Shown: positions 1-12,063 of the stretch, in pieces
Layout of the letters: every line of letters starts with the position of its first letter
How positions within the stretch are numbered: the stretch's first letter is position 1
Origin: Engraulis encrasicolus
Lineage: Eukaryota > Chordata > Actinopteri > Clupeiformes > Engraulidae
NCBI RefSeq assembly: GCF_034702125.1
Contig: NC_085868.1
Coordinates: 21,927,276-21,991,275 of the forward strand
DNA: 64,000 bases
Direction of reading: 5' to 3'
The notes under the pieces: generated by a model
The model's database searches: none
Told to the model about the DNA's origin: nothing
The model's input: the letters and a program-made list of their open reading frames with translations, nothing else
Translations under genes and position numbers: made by a program

Positions 1-589
1 TAGTGCAACAAATCGCCCGAGTGTAGGTCCTCAGAAGACAGGACCCATGCTGTATATGCAGGGCTGATAGTATTCAGGCTCCATGCCTGATTTCAGGCTT
101 GACAGTTTGCAAAAATAAAAACATTGATAATAATTAGCCATTAGGTTATTCTTATCTCAGAAAGTGTTACAGGTTCAGGGTTTTCTTCTACTATCAGGTT
201 TGAATAATGGTCATACATTGGCTATTAAATGTTTGAATAATGTGTCAAAATAGGCCTACGTTACGTCACTATGCAGTATCTTGTCGTCGTCGTTAGAGCA
301 GGGGAAAAGGTTCAGGCTCAGGATTTTTTTTCACTATCACCCCTCTACTGTATATGTTTTCATTTGGGTAAAAAAGGTTGAGAACCACCGGTGTAAGGCC
401 ACGATCACACTGGACGCAGATCTTACAGTAGGAGGTGGACTTGTTCTATCGCTTGATAATGAAAGTGAGCGTATTCCGCGCTGAGTATCAGCGCAAGGCG
501 GAGTGCGGATTTTCTGCCTCTCCATCCCAGGCGGATTGAGTAGGAAAAAAGTTCAACTCAAGGCAGAAAGTCTGCTTCGTATACATCTT

Positions 590-855
<266 letters not shown>

Positions 856-856
856 G

Positions 857-1041
857 ACCAGCTGAAGGGGGAGGAGGAGCTGGCGGAGGAGAGGAGCATC
901 CTGGGGGAGATGCTGGAGGTGGTGGAGCAGCGTGATTGGCTGGTGTCCCTGCTGGAGGAGCAGAGGCTGAAGGAGCGAGAGGAGGACCAGGACCTGGAGG
1001 CCACCATACTGTCCAAAGGATTCAGCTTACACTGGACATGA
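857..1041 (+). CDS. mical3: Terminal coding exon of a MICAL3-like gene (C-terminal bMERB domain)
   Basis: The exon follows a CAG acceptor (854-856) behind a very long CT tract. Its first two bases complete a split codon; it then encodes about 60 residues ending at TGA 1039-1041. Key stretches are EEELAEERSILGEMLEVVEQ, SLLEEQRLKEREEDQDLEA and the end ILSKGFSLHWT. From knowledge of the family, this is the last helix of the bivalent Mical/EHBP Rab-binding (bMERB) domain, which binds Rab8/Rab10-type GTPases. MICAL3 is a flavin monooxygenase that oxidises actin and acts in exocytic vesicle fusion. The LEVVEQRD, LLEEQRL and LSKGF segments fit MICAL3 better than MICAL1, MICAL2 or MICALL proteins as I remember them; no alignment was run. 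Only this exon is in the window; the rest of the gene lies upstream. Fish often carry two mical3 copies and I cannot say which this is. Confidence 0.8.
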
Positions 1042-1042
1042 G

Positions 1043-1110
<68 letters not shown>

Positions 1111-1193
1111 GCGCATGTGCAGGAGAGAGAGGAGGACCAGGACCTGGAGGCCACCATACTGTCCAAAGGATTCAAGCTTACACTGGATATGAG

Positions 1194-1233
<40 letters not shown>

Positions 1234-1280
1234 ACACACACACACACACACTCTCTCTCTCTCACACTCTCTCTCTCTCT
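971..1280 (+). repeat. Tandem duplication of the MICAL3 exon end plus CA repeat
   Basis: Bases 971-1047 (codons for EREEDQDLEATILSKGFS, the stop and the start of a CA run) recur at 1121-1199 with a one-base insertion and a few changes, again followed by a CA run. The unit is about 150 bp. The second copy lies after the stop codon, so it should be 3' UTR or flank. The inserted base changes its frame (GFKLTLDM instead of GFSLHWT). The flanking microsatellites probably drove the duplication. Confidence 0.85.
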
Positions 1281-1294
1281 CTCTCTCTCTCACA

Positions 1295-1326
<32 letters not shown>

Positions 1327-1327
1327 T
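1047..1327 (+). repeat. (CA)n / (CT)n microsatellites
   Basis: CA run 1047-1104, then the duplicated exon fragment, then CA 1196-1250 and CT/CACTCT 1251-1327. These probably lie in the MICAL3 3' UTR. From 1330 to 1775 I see no gene or repeat I can name. Confidence 0.95.
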
Positions 1328-1775
1328 AAGCACCTACACTACATACACATAAACACACACTCATATGTAGACCTGTAGACTGTCACATCATCACACAAAT
1401 GTAAACACGCGTATGATATGCAGAGACTCATGCAAAGACACACACATAACATAAAAGTGTGTACCATTCAACTGTACAAAGTTTCAATTGGTCTGAACAG
1501 AAGACAAAGCAGCGAGACGTGATGACCCTTGCCGTCGCTGTTTTCTGCTGTGTGCGTTCAGACTCCGCTGCTAGATGCTGCTCCATTGGGAGAGGACTGG
1601 TGTGATTGCGAATGCCTTGCTGCCAAATAGTGCTACTGCTTTGTACAATTGGGACTCTCTACTCTACGCATCATCCCTTCAGCTTGCAGGTGCATCACAG
1701 TGTGACAAACATCGCTGAAAAGTAGAGGCTAAGGCACACTGCAGCTTAGTTTGGAAGTTTTTATTGCGTGTCAAC

Positions 1776-1953
1776 CAGGGCTCTTAATCAACGTTTTTCA
1801 TCACCAACCAAAATGGCTAGTAGATGCTGATCTTACTAGCCAAACACACACTCACTAATGGGTCAAAGTGGCTAGTAAGTTGGTCTTTTCTACCAGCCAA
1901 ACTGATATCTTACCAGCATTTGGCCAGTTGGCTGGAGTTAATTTAGAGCCCTT
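1776..1953. mobile_element. hAT-type MITE, short form (178 bp)
   Basis: It starts CAGGGCTCTTAAT and ends ATTTAGAGCCCTT as imperfect terminal inverted repeats. It is flanked by GTGTCAAC (1768-1775) and GTGCCAAT (1954-1961), a decayed 8-bp target duplication. It has the same length (178 bp) and internal sequence (TTTGGCCAGTTGGCTGG near the 3' end) as the copy at 24061-24238. Confidence 0.8.
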
Positions 1954-2519
1954 GTGCCAATGTATCGGGAGTTGGCACATAATGAAGTCTTAAAAACTAC
2001 TGTAAGCTGCAGTGTGCTCCAGCCTGTACTTTGCAGTGCTACTGCTCTGTCAGTGGGACCTGACCTGCTTTGTTTTTGCCTGTGCGTGAGGAAGACCCAC
2101 AATGCTCTGAAGAAAAAATAAATATTGCTGTTACTTCACCAATAGATAATGAAAATGTTCAAAATGGAGATCTTACTTCATCGAGAAAATACAATGTACT
2201 GTATATGATATTAATGAGGCGAAACCACTGTACAGAGAGTAGGCTACTAATAAAATCATGTTGTCTTTCCAAACTAACAAACAATACAAACTGAGGTGTT
2301 GGATGGTATGTTGGTAAATTTGTTGTCACAAGTTTTCAGATTAATTTATTTAAAGGCCAAAACCAGAGTTGAGAAAGTAAAGGTCCAGCAATGTACAGTA
2401 TATATTCCTTCTAACTGTACTCAACATCTAGTAAGCTAGATCAACACCAGTGACAGTACTTTTTGAATCTGGGATGTCCGGCTCTGACCATCACACCATG
2501 TACTGTAAGACAGACATTC

Positions 2520-2880
2520 TGTAGGAGCAATCATCAGAGGTAGAGTATCTCATTTTTTTAGTAGTTTGTTTCCAGAATTTATGCTGCCTATTTACAAATT
2601 GTATTTAAAAAAAAAAAAACATTTACCAGCACATTTGTAAGTGTTCGTGACTTGGAAATGTACACATTTCAAACTGAAATAGGTGGTCTCCATGTCCGCC
2701 ATTTTGAATTACAAATCATAGACACCTTTGGCTGTACAACTTACTGTAAATTGGTCAGAGCAGTAAATAGCTAAATAGACTAAAACAGTAAAATTAGTTT
2801 ATTACTAAGTACCTATTCATGAAAAGATATTTTTTATTGTGAATGGGCTGCATACATTTTGAAAATAAACAGCTGAAATG
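2520..2880. mobile_element. Degenerate copy of the TTAA/AGGGACACTGTG MITE
   Basis: Resembles the reverse complement of the MITEs at 33700, 47894 and 61361: TTTCCAGAATTTATGCTGCC near 2570, GTCCGCCATTTTGAATT near 2693 and ATTCATGAAAAGATA near 2815. The ends are too decayed to define. Flanks at 1960-2510 and 2880-3240 contain nothing I recognise. Confidence 0.5.
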
Positions 2881-3249
2881 ACATACAGTTGGCCTACCTT
2901 TAAAAGCCTGTATAGTTGTCATCATGCTTAAATATCAAGGCAATGAAGAGCATCCACTCATAGAGCAAGAAGCGATACACTTAACATGGTGATGAAATGT
3001 AACTGTGATATACATTTGTCTTATTATGTACAATGTATGTATATGTATGTTTTTGTTTTAATAAAACATTTGCATTGCACTATAATTGTCTAATTGTGTA
3101 ATATAGGTCTCCATACATTGAGACACACTTTATCAAAGTGATGTAAAGGTGACACAATACAAATAGTCTATAGACATGTAGAAAAGTATGGACCCAATAT
3201 TTACAACATGTGGACAACAATGCCTACAGGCACGTGAAAGTTAAAAGTG

Positions 3250-3560
3250 AAGAAACAAAGTGAAAGCCCACCTGGAAAACTCCAACTTCCATTATGACAC
3301 AGCACACAAGTGTTCACTGCACATTGCACACAACAAAATTGCAATTATGCCTCACTCGTGCAAGGGGGCTGCCCCCAATGGCGCCCCAAGGGAGCAGTGC
3401 GGCGGAACCGTACGATGTTCAGGGTACCTCAGTCATGGAGGAGGATGGGCAAGAGCACTGGTTAATTACTCCCCCCACCAACCTGGCGGGTCGGGAGTCG
3501 AAAGGGCAACCTTTGGGCTACAAGTCTGACACTAATCGCCTACCCATGACTGCCCATAAA
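3250..3560 (-). mobile_element. tRNA-derived SINE, family A, minus orientation
   Basis: Shares a roughly 300-bp consensus with copies at 7025, 14010, 44510, 44680 and 57488. The best preserved copy, read on its sense strand, has an A-box-like TGGGTAAGCAGTTAGGG and a B box GGTTGCCGGTTTGACTCC. The body contains CTCAGTCATGGAGGAGGATG and a 3' part with GTGCAGTGTGCAGTGAACAC. Confidence 0.8.
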
Positions 3561-3839
3561 TATGCCCACTATGTTGAACTGTAGTGCACCTGCACTGAAG
3601 TGAGTACTTTCAACCTCATTCTGGATGTCTGTAGTGCATTGTGCATGTGGATAGTGGCAATAAGAGGAATTCTATTTTTTAAAAATGTGGCAAAATATAC
3701 CAAACAGACAAGCAGGTGGCATGACTTCACAACAGTCCAAGAGATGTAAACGGAAACACTGTATGGAGAAGGGTGTAAAGAGACCATTGTCTATTTTCTT
3801 TACAATTCACAGTATAGGCCTAGCCTATGTTGTCTAGTC

Positions 3840-4400
3840 TATATGAGACCTGCCCCCCTGTTTCCCACTGACTCTCTGGGTTTCTCTAGAAATGCCGGTC
3901 TTTGGTGTGTGATCTTTCATGCGAAACGCACGGGTCCCCACACACAGTCGCGCACAGCGCACCCACGCTTTGCTTTTCAGCCGTCCCTGCTCTGGCTATT
4001 ATCTATGGGATTTCCAGGAACAATCTACCCCCTCCTCCAACTCCAAGCTACAGTCACGCCTCCCAAAAAAATCAGTTCATCTTTTCCGCTGCTCCGCTGT
4101 TTCCGTTCTCCCTTTTGAGGGCTTCGGGGGAAAACACAGGGAAAGGGGGAAGCACACAACTGATTAGGAGTAGGCTTATTTTAGAATCTTTGAGCAATAT
4201 CTACGACTGAAACGGAATAAGTATTTGTTTTCTGCTGTAAACCGCGGGATACAGAAGAGATTTTTCGTTCATGAAGGCGAACGAGGCGCACACAATAAGG
4301 ACATTCGCAACTTGGGAAAGGAGTTGCGCATTGGAGAACAACACCTCCTGATAAACAACATTCCGCTATAAAGTTGTGCCTCTATCTGCAGCGAGGTGGG
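3840..4400 (+). promoter_or_regulatory. Possible promoter / 5' non-coding exon of the tetraspanin gene
   Basis: A locally CpG- and GC-richer stretch lies in an AT-rich surround. It ends in GCAGCGAG followed by GTGGGT, a plausible splice donor at about 4395. The tetraspanin start-codon exon at 11534 opens one base after a CAG acceptor, so an upstream non-coding exon is required. This is the best candidate in the preceding 10 kb, but no transcript evidence is visible. Sequence 4440-5295 shows no gene. Confidence 0.3.
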
Positions 4401-5294
4401 TTTTAGTTATAACTTCCTTTTATGATGAGTAATACGCGCGATTTACCTCGTGTTCACTTGTTGATGTCCATTCATTTTAACGGATGGATTCCTGATCTTG
4501 GTGTCTATTTTAAAGAAACTACCGTCAACGTTTCAATGTCCTCCTTTCCGTATCTTTATGTTGGGATCGTCCTGTCATTTCAAGTGTTCATATCGCATGT
4601 TTTATGGACAACTCTGGTGGTAGATGGCTGCGTTCCTTTTGGATGATGTGTTTCCCAGAAACTTCCGCTAGGCTACTTCTTTACGGCGAATGCACACTGC
4701 AGACCTTTGGTGGGTCCAACGTGGAAATCATCCAACATGAGAACACAAAGACTTCTACTAAAGGCTGCGTGGTCTTAAAACATAGCTGGTTATTAAACCC
4801 TCTGTTTGCAATAGAGCGGTTACTAATACAGTAGCCTATAACTAACCGATTTGATGTCATAGTAGATGTTACGCACGTTGTTTCGCCAACATCAACAAAC
4901 CGCTGAGCTCACATCCGCAAGTTAACCCCGGAGACTCGATGTTGTCTTAAAAAGTAAACAAAAAGCTGTGCTATCGTGATTGTATTTTGGGCACTCTTGA
5001 CAGTGTAGTCAGGCAGAGACATTGTCCTAAAATAGCAAGTTGTTCAATCTATTTCTGTTATAATGACTCTTGATTTATTCTTGGATGCAACAGTTGTAGG
5101 ATACCTCGGGGCAGATGATGGCAACACAGTTCGCCCACATTTAAATAGATCCAGTGTCTGTATTTGTATCTATTCTCACGTGTTGATTTGTTTAGTATCT
5201 ATAATCGATTCACATCAGGTGACTTGCCTAGATAGGCTATAGAGTAGGCATAATTACACACGTGTAACCATGGCTTTCCTCCTGAGCAGTGCGC

Positions 5295-5297
<3 letters not shown>

Positions 5298-5328
<31 letters not shown>
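5298..5328 (+). repeat. (GT)n microsatellite
   Basis: About 15 GT units followed by a T/C-rich run. Confidence 0.9.
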
Positions 5329-5332
<4 letters not shown>

Positions 5333-5856
5333 TTTTTTTCTTCTTTTTTTTAGGCCTATAAATATCAAGGTTCAGAAATGATGTCATCCAATGGGTAGTT
5401 GAAGAAAAACAGTACAGCTGTTGTAGTAGGTCCCAGCAGGGTTGCCAAATTATATTGACCTGTATTCAGTTGGCCTGTGACTCTCAACACTTACTTTAAG
5501 AGCAAGGAAACAGGAGTGTAGTAGGCCTACGGTAGTTGGAAATTATGTCAGAACAAGACAAGAGCAAGGTTTGTCTTTGCAATGCTGCTCATCCATTTCA
5601 AAGTCCTCCGTGCCACTGTTGCAATGCCCAGTGTAATCTCCTGAAGGCATTGTAATATTGTAATCAAATCATATTTAAAATAGCCTACGTTAAAGAAAAC
5701 ATGCTGCTGTGGGGAAATCGTGTTATTTTCAGTTGTATTCATGCATAGTTAGAGTGGCAAGAAACTGACCCAAACTGTGCAATAGTGCATTGCTATTTGT
5801 TTTGAATAATGCATTGCTATTTTGTTTGGCAGATTAGACATGCATCCTCAGCATCC

Positions 5857-5860
<4 letters not shown>

Positions 5861-5914
<54 letters not shown>

Positions 5915-5928
5915 GTGCGTGTGTGCGT
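5861..5928 (+). repeat. (GT)n microsatellite
   Basis: About 30 GT units, with GTGC interruptions at the 3' end. Confidence 0.95.
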
Positions 5929-6089
5929 GGCCATGGCTGTGTAAAAAAGCGAGTTTACAAGACATTTTCTCACAGCTGTGAGGGCTTCTAATTCTGCTCG
6001 CACAGGCACATGGCATGCCCATATATGGGCATGTAGTGTACCCTGCTCTCTCTGTGTTCCCACATCAGTTACAGTAATAGAGGAGAAAT

Positions 6090-6207
6090 AGGGCCCTGCC
6101 GTGGCCAACCGGTAGGGCACTCGTCTGCCATGCGGCCGACCCAGGTTTGATTCCCGGCCCGGGTCATTTGCCAACCCCTCCCCGTCTCTCTCCCCATTAG
6201 CTTCCAA
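6090..6207 (+). mobile_element. tRNA-derived SINE, family B, plus orientation
   Basis: GCCGTGGCCAACCGGTAGGG resembles an A box and GGTTTGATTCC matches a Pol III B box. The body CCCCTCCCCGTCTCTCTCCC is shared with copies at 6538, 22044, 27385 and 57970. Confidence 0.8.
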
Positions 6208-6440
6208 GTCAAGTCAAGTAGGTTTTATTGTCAATTTCTTTACATGCACTGGTCATACAAAGAATTTGAAATTACATTTCTTGCTTTCCCATACAGACAT
6301 AGACTAATCTAGGTAAGGACATAGACAGTATAGACATAGACAGTACTTATACATGGACTTAAGACAGTATGGACATAGACAGTGCTCATACAGAAATTTA
6401 AAGTGCAAGACTGGACAACAGAAGACTTGTAGAGGACATA
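6208..6440. mobile_element. Retroelement 3' tail-like repeat
   Basis: TCAAGTCAAGTAGGTTTTATTGTC and the following segment with repeated CATAGACAGTA recur at 24568-24760. This looks like the reverse complement of a LINE or SINE 3' end; the family is not assigned. Confidence 0.5.
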
Positions 6441-6537
6441 CATTAAGAGGTATGTCCTGTCCACCTCTCATACTGTCCTGTCAATAAAGTCGAAAAAGAC
6501 ACACAAAAAAAAAACGTTAAAAAAAATAGAGGAGAAA

Positions 6538-6700
6538 TAGGCCCAGCCGTGGCCCTAATGGATGGGCACTGGACTGCTGTGCGGGCGACCCGGGTTTGAT
6601 TCCCGGTCTGGGTCATTTTCCGATCCTTCCTCGTCTCTTCCTGCCATCTCACTTCCTGTCTCTCCTCCATTGTCCTATCTGCAAAATAATTGAAATCCAA
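6538..6700 (+). mobile_element. tRNA-derived SINE, family B, plus orientation
   Basis: Second family-B copy, with B box GGTTTGATTCC at 6593-6603 and tail CACTTCCTGTCTCTCCTCC. It lies about 330 bp from the first copy in the same orientation. Confidence 0.8.
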
Positions 6701-7024
6701 AAAGTAAAAAAAAAAGAGGAGAAATACATATTCACATATACATTCACAAAAAAAAATTCTGTACGCATATACAATTCGAACTATGCATGCATGCATTTAA
6801 TTATGAGTTATGGGGAAAGAGAATTGTACCCTCAGCACAGTATGAGATCACGTGAAAAATATTAATGGCCACATTTTCATGACCATTATGATAACCACTT
6901 TGGTAACAAGCTTATGCACTGTTTGGGTGTAATGATGTTATAAAAACTGAATGACACATTACGACAACAGTCATAAACATCAATAATGTGTCGTTAATGT
7001 TCCTGTTCCTGTCATTTTGAATAT

Positions 7025-7215
7025 GAATCAACTCCCATTGTCATTGTGACACAGCACCCCACAGCATGCAAGTGCACACTGCACACAAAGAAATAGCATT
7101 TATGCCTAACACATGCAAGGTAGTAGTGCGGCGGGACAGTACCATCCTCAGGGTACCTCAGTCATGGAGGAGGATGGGGGCTCTAATCTGACGCTCTAAT
7201 CACCCATGACTGCCC
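7025..7215 (-). mobile_element. Truncated SINE, family A, minus orientation
   Basis: Retains CTCCCATTGTCATTGTGACA, GGTACCTCAGTCATGGAGG and CCCATGACTGCCC, with an internal deletion relative to 14010-14345. Confidence 0.75.
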
Positions 7216-7320
7216 AATTCTACCAAATGGCCAGATACCCTAATGTAGTAGATGACATTTCTGAATGGGCAGCATAAATTATTACGTCCGCCAAGGAGGT
7301 TATGTTTTCGGTCGAGTTGG

Positions 7321-7349
7321 TTTGTCTGTCTGTCTGTCTGTCTGTCTGT
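7321..7349 (+). repeat. (GTCT)n microsatellite
   Basis: Seven GTCT units. Confidence 0.9.
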
Positions 7350-7730
7350 ATATATGTTTGTCTTGTCTGTCACCAGGATAACTCGGAGAGTCAATAACGG
7401 ATTTATATTAAATTTGTTGAGTTGTTGGAAATGACAAAATGAACAAGTGATTAAATTTGGTGGTGATCAGGATCCAGGAACTTTTTAAAGATATGGCGAA
7501 TTTTGGCATTCCAGTTTCTAATTCCACAGAAACAAAGCAGAAAGATTTGAAAAAAAATTAGGGTGGAACATAGACAAATAGGCTATTCTATCAAATGTCT
7601 TCCTTGGCAGAGGTCTGCACTGTCTGAGTGCATTTCTAGCTAAAATAAGCTGTTAGAAATGACACGCTGGACCTTTAAAGCGATACCGTACCCTTTCTGG
7701 AAATGAAGAGTTTCATTGCAAAATTACTTA

Positions 7731-9334
7731 CAGTCTTTCTCGATTGCTTACACACAACTTTCGGAATCAGTTCTCGAATTCTCAAAACTCTACACACAAA
7801 ATCTACACACAGTGGGCAAAACTCGTCACTACCTCTGAAAAATGCACGTCTTGTCTCAAAACAATGTACTCTCTTCTAAAAAGGTAATTTTGTTCTCAAA
7901 TGACACACACAAGCAGTCATTTTAATACACTCTTATGTGAACCATTGAACACTAATATGCGCAAGGTAAAACTCTATACTCAACTTGACACACAGTAGAA
8001 ACTTATTTTCTTCACTGTTCTACTTACTAAAGAGGGTATTTTTCTGTAGTAAAATACTGAAATATTGTTTTTAGACTCGGAGTACACAGATGTGTGGCAA
8101 AAAATATATTTTACATATTTTTCTGACATTTAAAAAAATGCACTAATTTATTGTAAAATATTGAGTAACCACATGAACCAGAAGTACCAGAACTTGTGTG
8201 GAGGCAATCGAGAAAAACTGTAAACACTCTTTTTTTACTTTGCATTTTATTATTGGAAATGACAGTTCAGGCGGTTAATTGGTTCCCAACCAAGGGTACA
8301 CAATCACATTGCAGGGGGTACGTACTTGTAATGAAAAATGTAATGATAACAAATATATGGAATATTGTGACATTGGGATTGGGGAAGATATGTGCAGCAT
8401 GAGTGAGGGGGTACTCGTGGTTTCACAAAAAGTCTTGGAGAGTCATGCAAGACAAAAGAGGCTGGGAAACACTGTGTTAAAGGGTTAACTTCTTACACAA
8501 TTTCTGGTACTTCACACACACTTCTGAAAACACCTCACCCATTTCCCAACTCCCCTTACCAATGTCACTGAACTACAAGCACAATTCCTTCTTTACACTG
8601 AAATTTCAGTTCTACAGCACACTTGTCCCAAAACACAATTCTTAAAATTTGACACAATTTTCATGAAGAAAAGCGCTGGTATTCTCATGGAACACACTAT
8701 AATTCAAAATACTAAAATCAATTGCCGTACGTGTACTTCCTCATCACATTGACAAACCCCTTTCATTCCTGTTTACAATCTGCAATCATCTCCCCGTAAG
8801 GACAAACATTGCATGTGATATTGATGAAAACACAGGTGGATGCAGTGAGAACACATTTTTTTATTTTTGATCTCCAAAATGTGTAACAAAAGAGATCCCC
8901 TTCATGTGGTTACCCAATATTGTACAGTAAATTGGTGTACAGATTTTTTTTTTCAATGTCAGAAAAATATGTAAAATATATTTTTTGCCACCTGTGTGCT
9001 CTGAGTCTAAAAACAATATTTCAGTATTTTACAACAGACAGATACCCTCTTCAGTAAGTGCAACACTGAACAAAATATGATCTACTGTGTGCCATGCTGA
9101 GTATAGTGTTTGACCATATGAACATTAGTGTTCAAATGGTACATATGAGTGTGAATTAAAATGATGCTTGTTTTTGTATTTTGAGAAGAAAATTGCCTTT
9201 TTTAGAAGAGAGTACATTGTTTTGAGACTAGGCGTTCATTTTTCAGGAAAAGTGAGTTTTTGGATTTGTGTGTAGAGTTTTGAGAATTTGAGACATGATT
9301 TTAGGAATTGTGTGTGAACAATCGAGAAAAACTG
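7731..9334. mobile_element. 1.6-kb fold-back DNA transposon
   Basis: The left end CAGTCTTTCTCGATTGCTTA matches the reverse complement of the right end CAATCGAGAAAAACTG. Long arms are inverted copies: for example CTGAAATATTGTTTTTAGAC near 8057 against GTCTAAAAACAATATTTCAG near 9004, and ACCACATGAA near 8168 against TTCATGTGGTTACC near 8901. A further end-like motif CAATCGAGAAAAACTGT sits internally near 8206, suggesting nested or rearranged ends. No transposase frame is recognisable. The superfamily is not assigned. Confidence 0.8.
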
Positions 9335-9762
9335 AAAGTGCCTTGATCTGAACGCTGAATCCCCCCACTGAGTGTTTCATGAAATAGACTATGTGGTGTT
9401 TTGACAGAGTGCATCTGGTAGGAATTTCACTGGTGCAGGAGCATATTTGGCCCTGTAGTGCTCCGCTTCCCTCAGTGCGATCGTGCCACTCAGGTCAAGG
9501 AAGACTGTCAGCTGCTGGAGACAGTAGCCAGGCTGTGCCCTGACGCAAAACTTTCAGCGTTGCAACTAGTCAGGTCGAGAGCAATGCAAGTACTTTATGA
9601 GTTCCCACAAATACTGGAACCCCTCCCACTTTGTGGATAAGCAAACTACCATAAGCAAACCAAGGGAGGCTGGTCAACCATGCCGTATGGGAAATGTTAA
9701 TTGTTATGCTCTTGGTCAGACCAAGTCTCGAAGAGATTTGAACGTCGATGATCATCAGGCTA

Positions 9763-9965
9763 GAAGACAGTGCCAGCTGGCTATTATCTGTGTCTTTGTG
9801 AGAGAGAAAAAACACATCTTCACAACAAATGGGTAGGAGCTTGGAAAGAGCTGAGCAAACAAATGCTTGGGCAAGGCAAGGGTAGTATGAGCAATACAAC
9901 TATGCGTTGAAATTGCTGCTGCCAGAGACAGTGCCAGCTGGCTCTTATCTGTGTCTTTGTGTATG
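9763..9965 (+). repeat. Duplicated segment (partner at 11229-11345)
   Basis: Bases 9810-9925 (CACATCTTCACAACAAATGG through the AGTATGAGCAATACAA stretch) recur at 11229-11345 with few changes. In addition AGTGCCAGCTGGCT plus TTATCTGTGTCTTTGTG occurs at about 9770 and again at about 9935. The partner copies bracket a GT-rich stretch and the nested palindrome at 10551-11085. Confidence 0.75.
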
Positions 9966-10550
9966 TGTGTGTGTGTGTGTGTTTGTGTGTGCACGCATGT
10001 CTGTGGGTGTGTGTGCTTGTGTGGGAGAGATGAGGAATGTGCTGGATGTTGTAATTTGTGATGATGTACAGGCAATGTGTGTGTGGGTGTGGGTGTCTGT
10101 CTGTGCATGTGTGGCACAAGAGAGAGAGTGAGAAAGAAAGACAGCCATGGAAGATGGCGTGTAAGCCTCTCTCTCTGTGTGCACCAATAGTTTAGGCACA
10201 TATGGGTACAGCAATCCCCCCAGACAGATCCCCCACTATAACACTCTAAAAACTATGGCTGCGGGATTATGGGGAATATAAATACAATATCACGATAATG
10301 ATCATTTCAGTCAATATTGATATCACGATTTTTCTTTTTTTAATTTAAGAAAAAAACGTTGTGCCAAACAATTCACAATCTTCCCTACCTTCAGCATTGT
10401 GAGTGGAGGGGCCATAGAGAATCACACAGTGGTGCACAGTTTTTTAAAAAAATGAAGTAAACCATGGAAGTAAATGGAAAAAAGCCCCTGTTAAACTGGT
10501 AAGGATTGGGGGCATGGTGGCTCAATGAGATAAGACGCTGTAGCATTACG

Positions 10551-11085
10551 CCGGTGACTCTGGACTACAGAGGGTCAGCTGCATCAAATTCACTGTACCT
10601 ACACCTGTCACCCTACACTGTCAGCCCAGACATTTTGGTGAGTATTGCCCTTTGCAATCCTGACTTACAAGGGGCAGTCACATTCTTGCAACCGATTAGT
10701 TACAAGGCGCTGCAAGAATGTGACTGTCCGGATTGTAAAGGGCAATACTCACCAAATTGTATGGGTTGATAGTGGAGGGTCAATCCAGAAAGTCAAAGTC
10801 AAAGTCAAAGGCACATCAGTGGCACAGGTGCTTAAGATAACTGAAAAGAAAATAAAGTTCCGCAGCACTGTTAAATGCTCCCAAATATTTAATGGCACAA
10901 CGTTTCGGACTAACCGTCCTTCATCAGAGTGCAGAGTTGCACTCTGATGAAGGACAGTCGTGCCATTAAATATTTGGGAGCATTTAACAGTGTTGCGGAC
11001 CTTTATTTTCTTTTCTTGATAGTGGAGGGTGCCAGGTGCATGTACAGTGATTTTGGTATAGCTAACTCTGTAGTCCAGAGTCACA
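10551..11085. mobile_element. Nested palindromes (one hairpin element inside another)
   Basis: The outer arms GACTCTGGACTACAGAG (about 10556) and CTCTGTAGTCCAGAGTC (about 11066) are inverted. Inside are two further hairpins. One runs 10633-10757 (TTTGGTGAGTATTGCCCTTT against AAAGGGCAATACTCACCAAA). The other runs 10846-11016 (AAATGCTCCCAAATATTTAA against TTAAATATTTGGGAGCATTT). A hammerhead-like motif lies in the second hairpin on the minus strand. Flank 10100-10550 holds no gene. Confidence 0.75.
10898..10940 (-). ncRNA. Hammerhead-ribozyme-like core (candidate)
   Basis: The minus strand reads CTGATGA, A, then the stem GGAC-GGTTA-GTCC, then GAAAC. This is the two-part hammerhead core apart from one extra A before stem II. 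A clear stem I / stem III and cleavage triplet were not found. The mirrored arm on the + strand (from about 10941) lacks the GAAAC half. Confidence 0.25.
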
Positions 11086-11534
11086 GGGGGGACGCCTGAA
11101 GTCAGTGGTTTGCTGGCAGGCAGTGGCTTTTGAGCACGACACCGCCCGGTCCTTTCCCCCTCTCTCTCCCCAAGCATTTCCTGTCATGCTCTCTCACTGT
11201 CCTGTCATAAAGGCAAAATAAAAGCCAAAAAAACACATCTTTAATCACAACAAATGGGTAGGGTCTTGGAAAGAGCTGAACAAACAAATGCTTGGGCAAG
11301 GCAAGGGTAGTATGAGCAATACAATTGTGCACTGAAATTGGCAGGAATTATGCTTAAAGTAGGGAAATTGTTTTTGCTGGGCATAATTCAATTGTATTAT
11401 TTGGAATGTGTATGTGTGTGCATACGTGTGTGTTTGTGACTGTGCGTTTGTGTGCGTGCATATGTGTGTGTATGTTTGTGTATGCGTGCGTGTGTGCGTA
11501 CATTATGATTAAGTGGCATGTGTTGTGTTTCAGG

Positions 11535-11597
11535 ATGGCACCAGGCTGCTTATGTTGTATGAAATACATGATGTTCCTCTTCAACCTCCTCTTCTGG
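11535..11597 (+). CDS. tspan9: Tetraspanin (TSPAN9-like), coding exon 1 of 7, start codon
   Basis: The exon opens with GATGG after a TTTCAG acceptor and ends TTCTGG|GTGAGT. It encodes MAPGCLCCMKYMMFLFNLLF plus W: a short cytoplasmic N-terminus with GCLCC cysteines (a likely palmitoylation cluster) and the first half of TM1. The seven exons join in phase 0 into 240 residues, against 239 for mammalian TSPAN9 as I recall it. Conserved features are four TM segments, the CCG motif, a VPDRCC site, six cysteines in the large extracellular loop and an NAS glycosylation site. Tetraspanins organise membrane microdomains with integrins and other partners; TSPAN9 is known from platelets. TSPAN4 is the closest alternative, but [13 protein letters not shown] and AFSMTLYQQIHRAGKKY favour TSPAN9. 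A fish co-orthologue (a or b) is likely. Confidence 0.85.
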
Positions 11598-12063
11598 GTG
11601 AGTAGAAGACCTACACGCAGACACACATTACTCACACAGTGGTTACACTCCTCCATTCCGAAACTGACTTCTTATTGTCCAATAGGTATTTTGGCCCATT
11701 TCAGGGGGGGGGGCATGTAGCCTATGAGTCTGCACCCGTTGCTGTGCTCACTTTCTCCACTCCTTTGCGCTTGTGTCTTACAAGACTCTTTCAAATATCG
11801 ATGGGGTTAGGTCACGCATTATTTCACGCGCTTGTAAACACTTGCAACAACAATGTCAGAAAGACATGAAGGATGATACGAGTGTTTGCTTAACAAAACA
11901 CGCTAAAGGGTTATGACCTAAAACAATACCTAGCACAAGGCAGACAAGGTGCGGGGACAACAGAAGCGTCACAATCACATTTGCCTACTGTCGGAATGGC
12001 GGTGTGACGGAATGGCGATTGCCCCCCCGCCCCCACACACAGTACATGTATATGCACTTACAC

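Noticed and set aside
3843..4210. Three overlapping open frames of 80-100 codons
   Set aside because: No recognisable protein; better explained as a GC-richer promoter or 5' UTR region.
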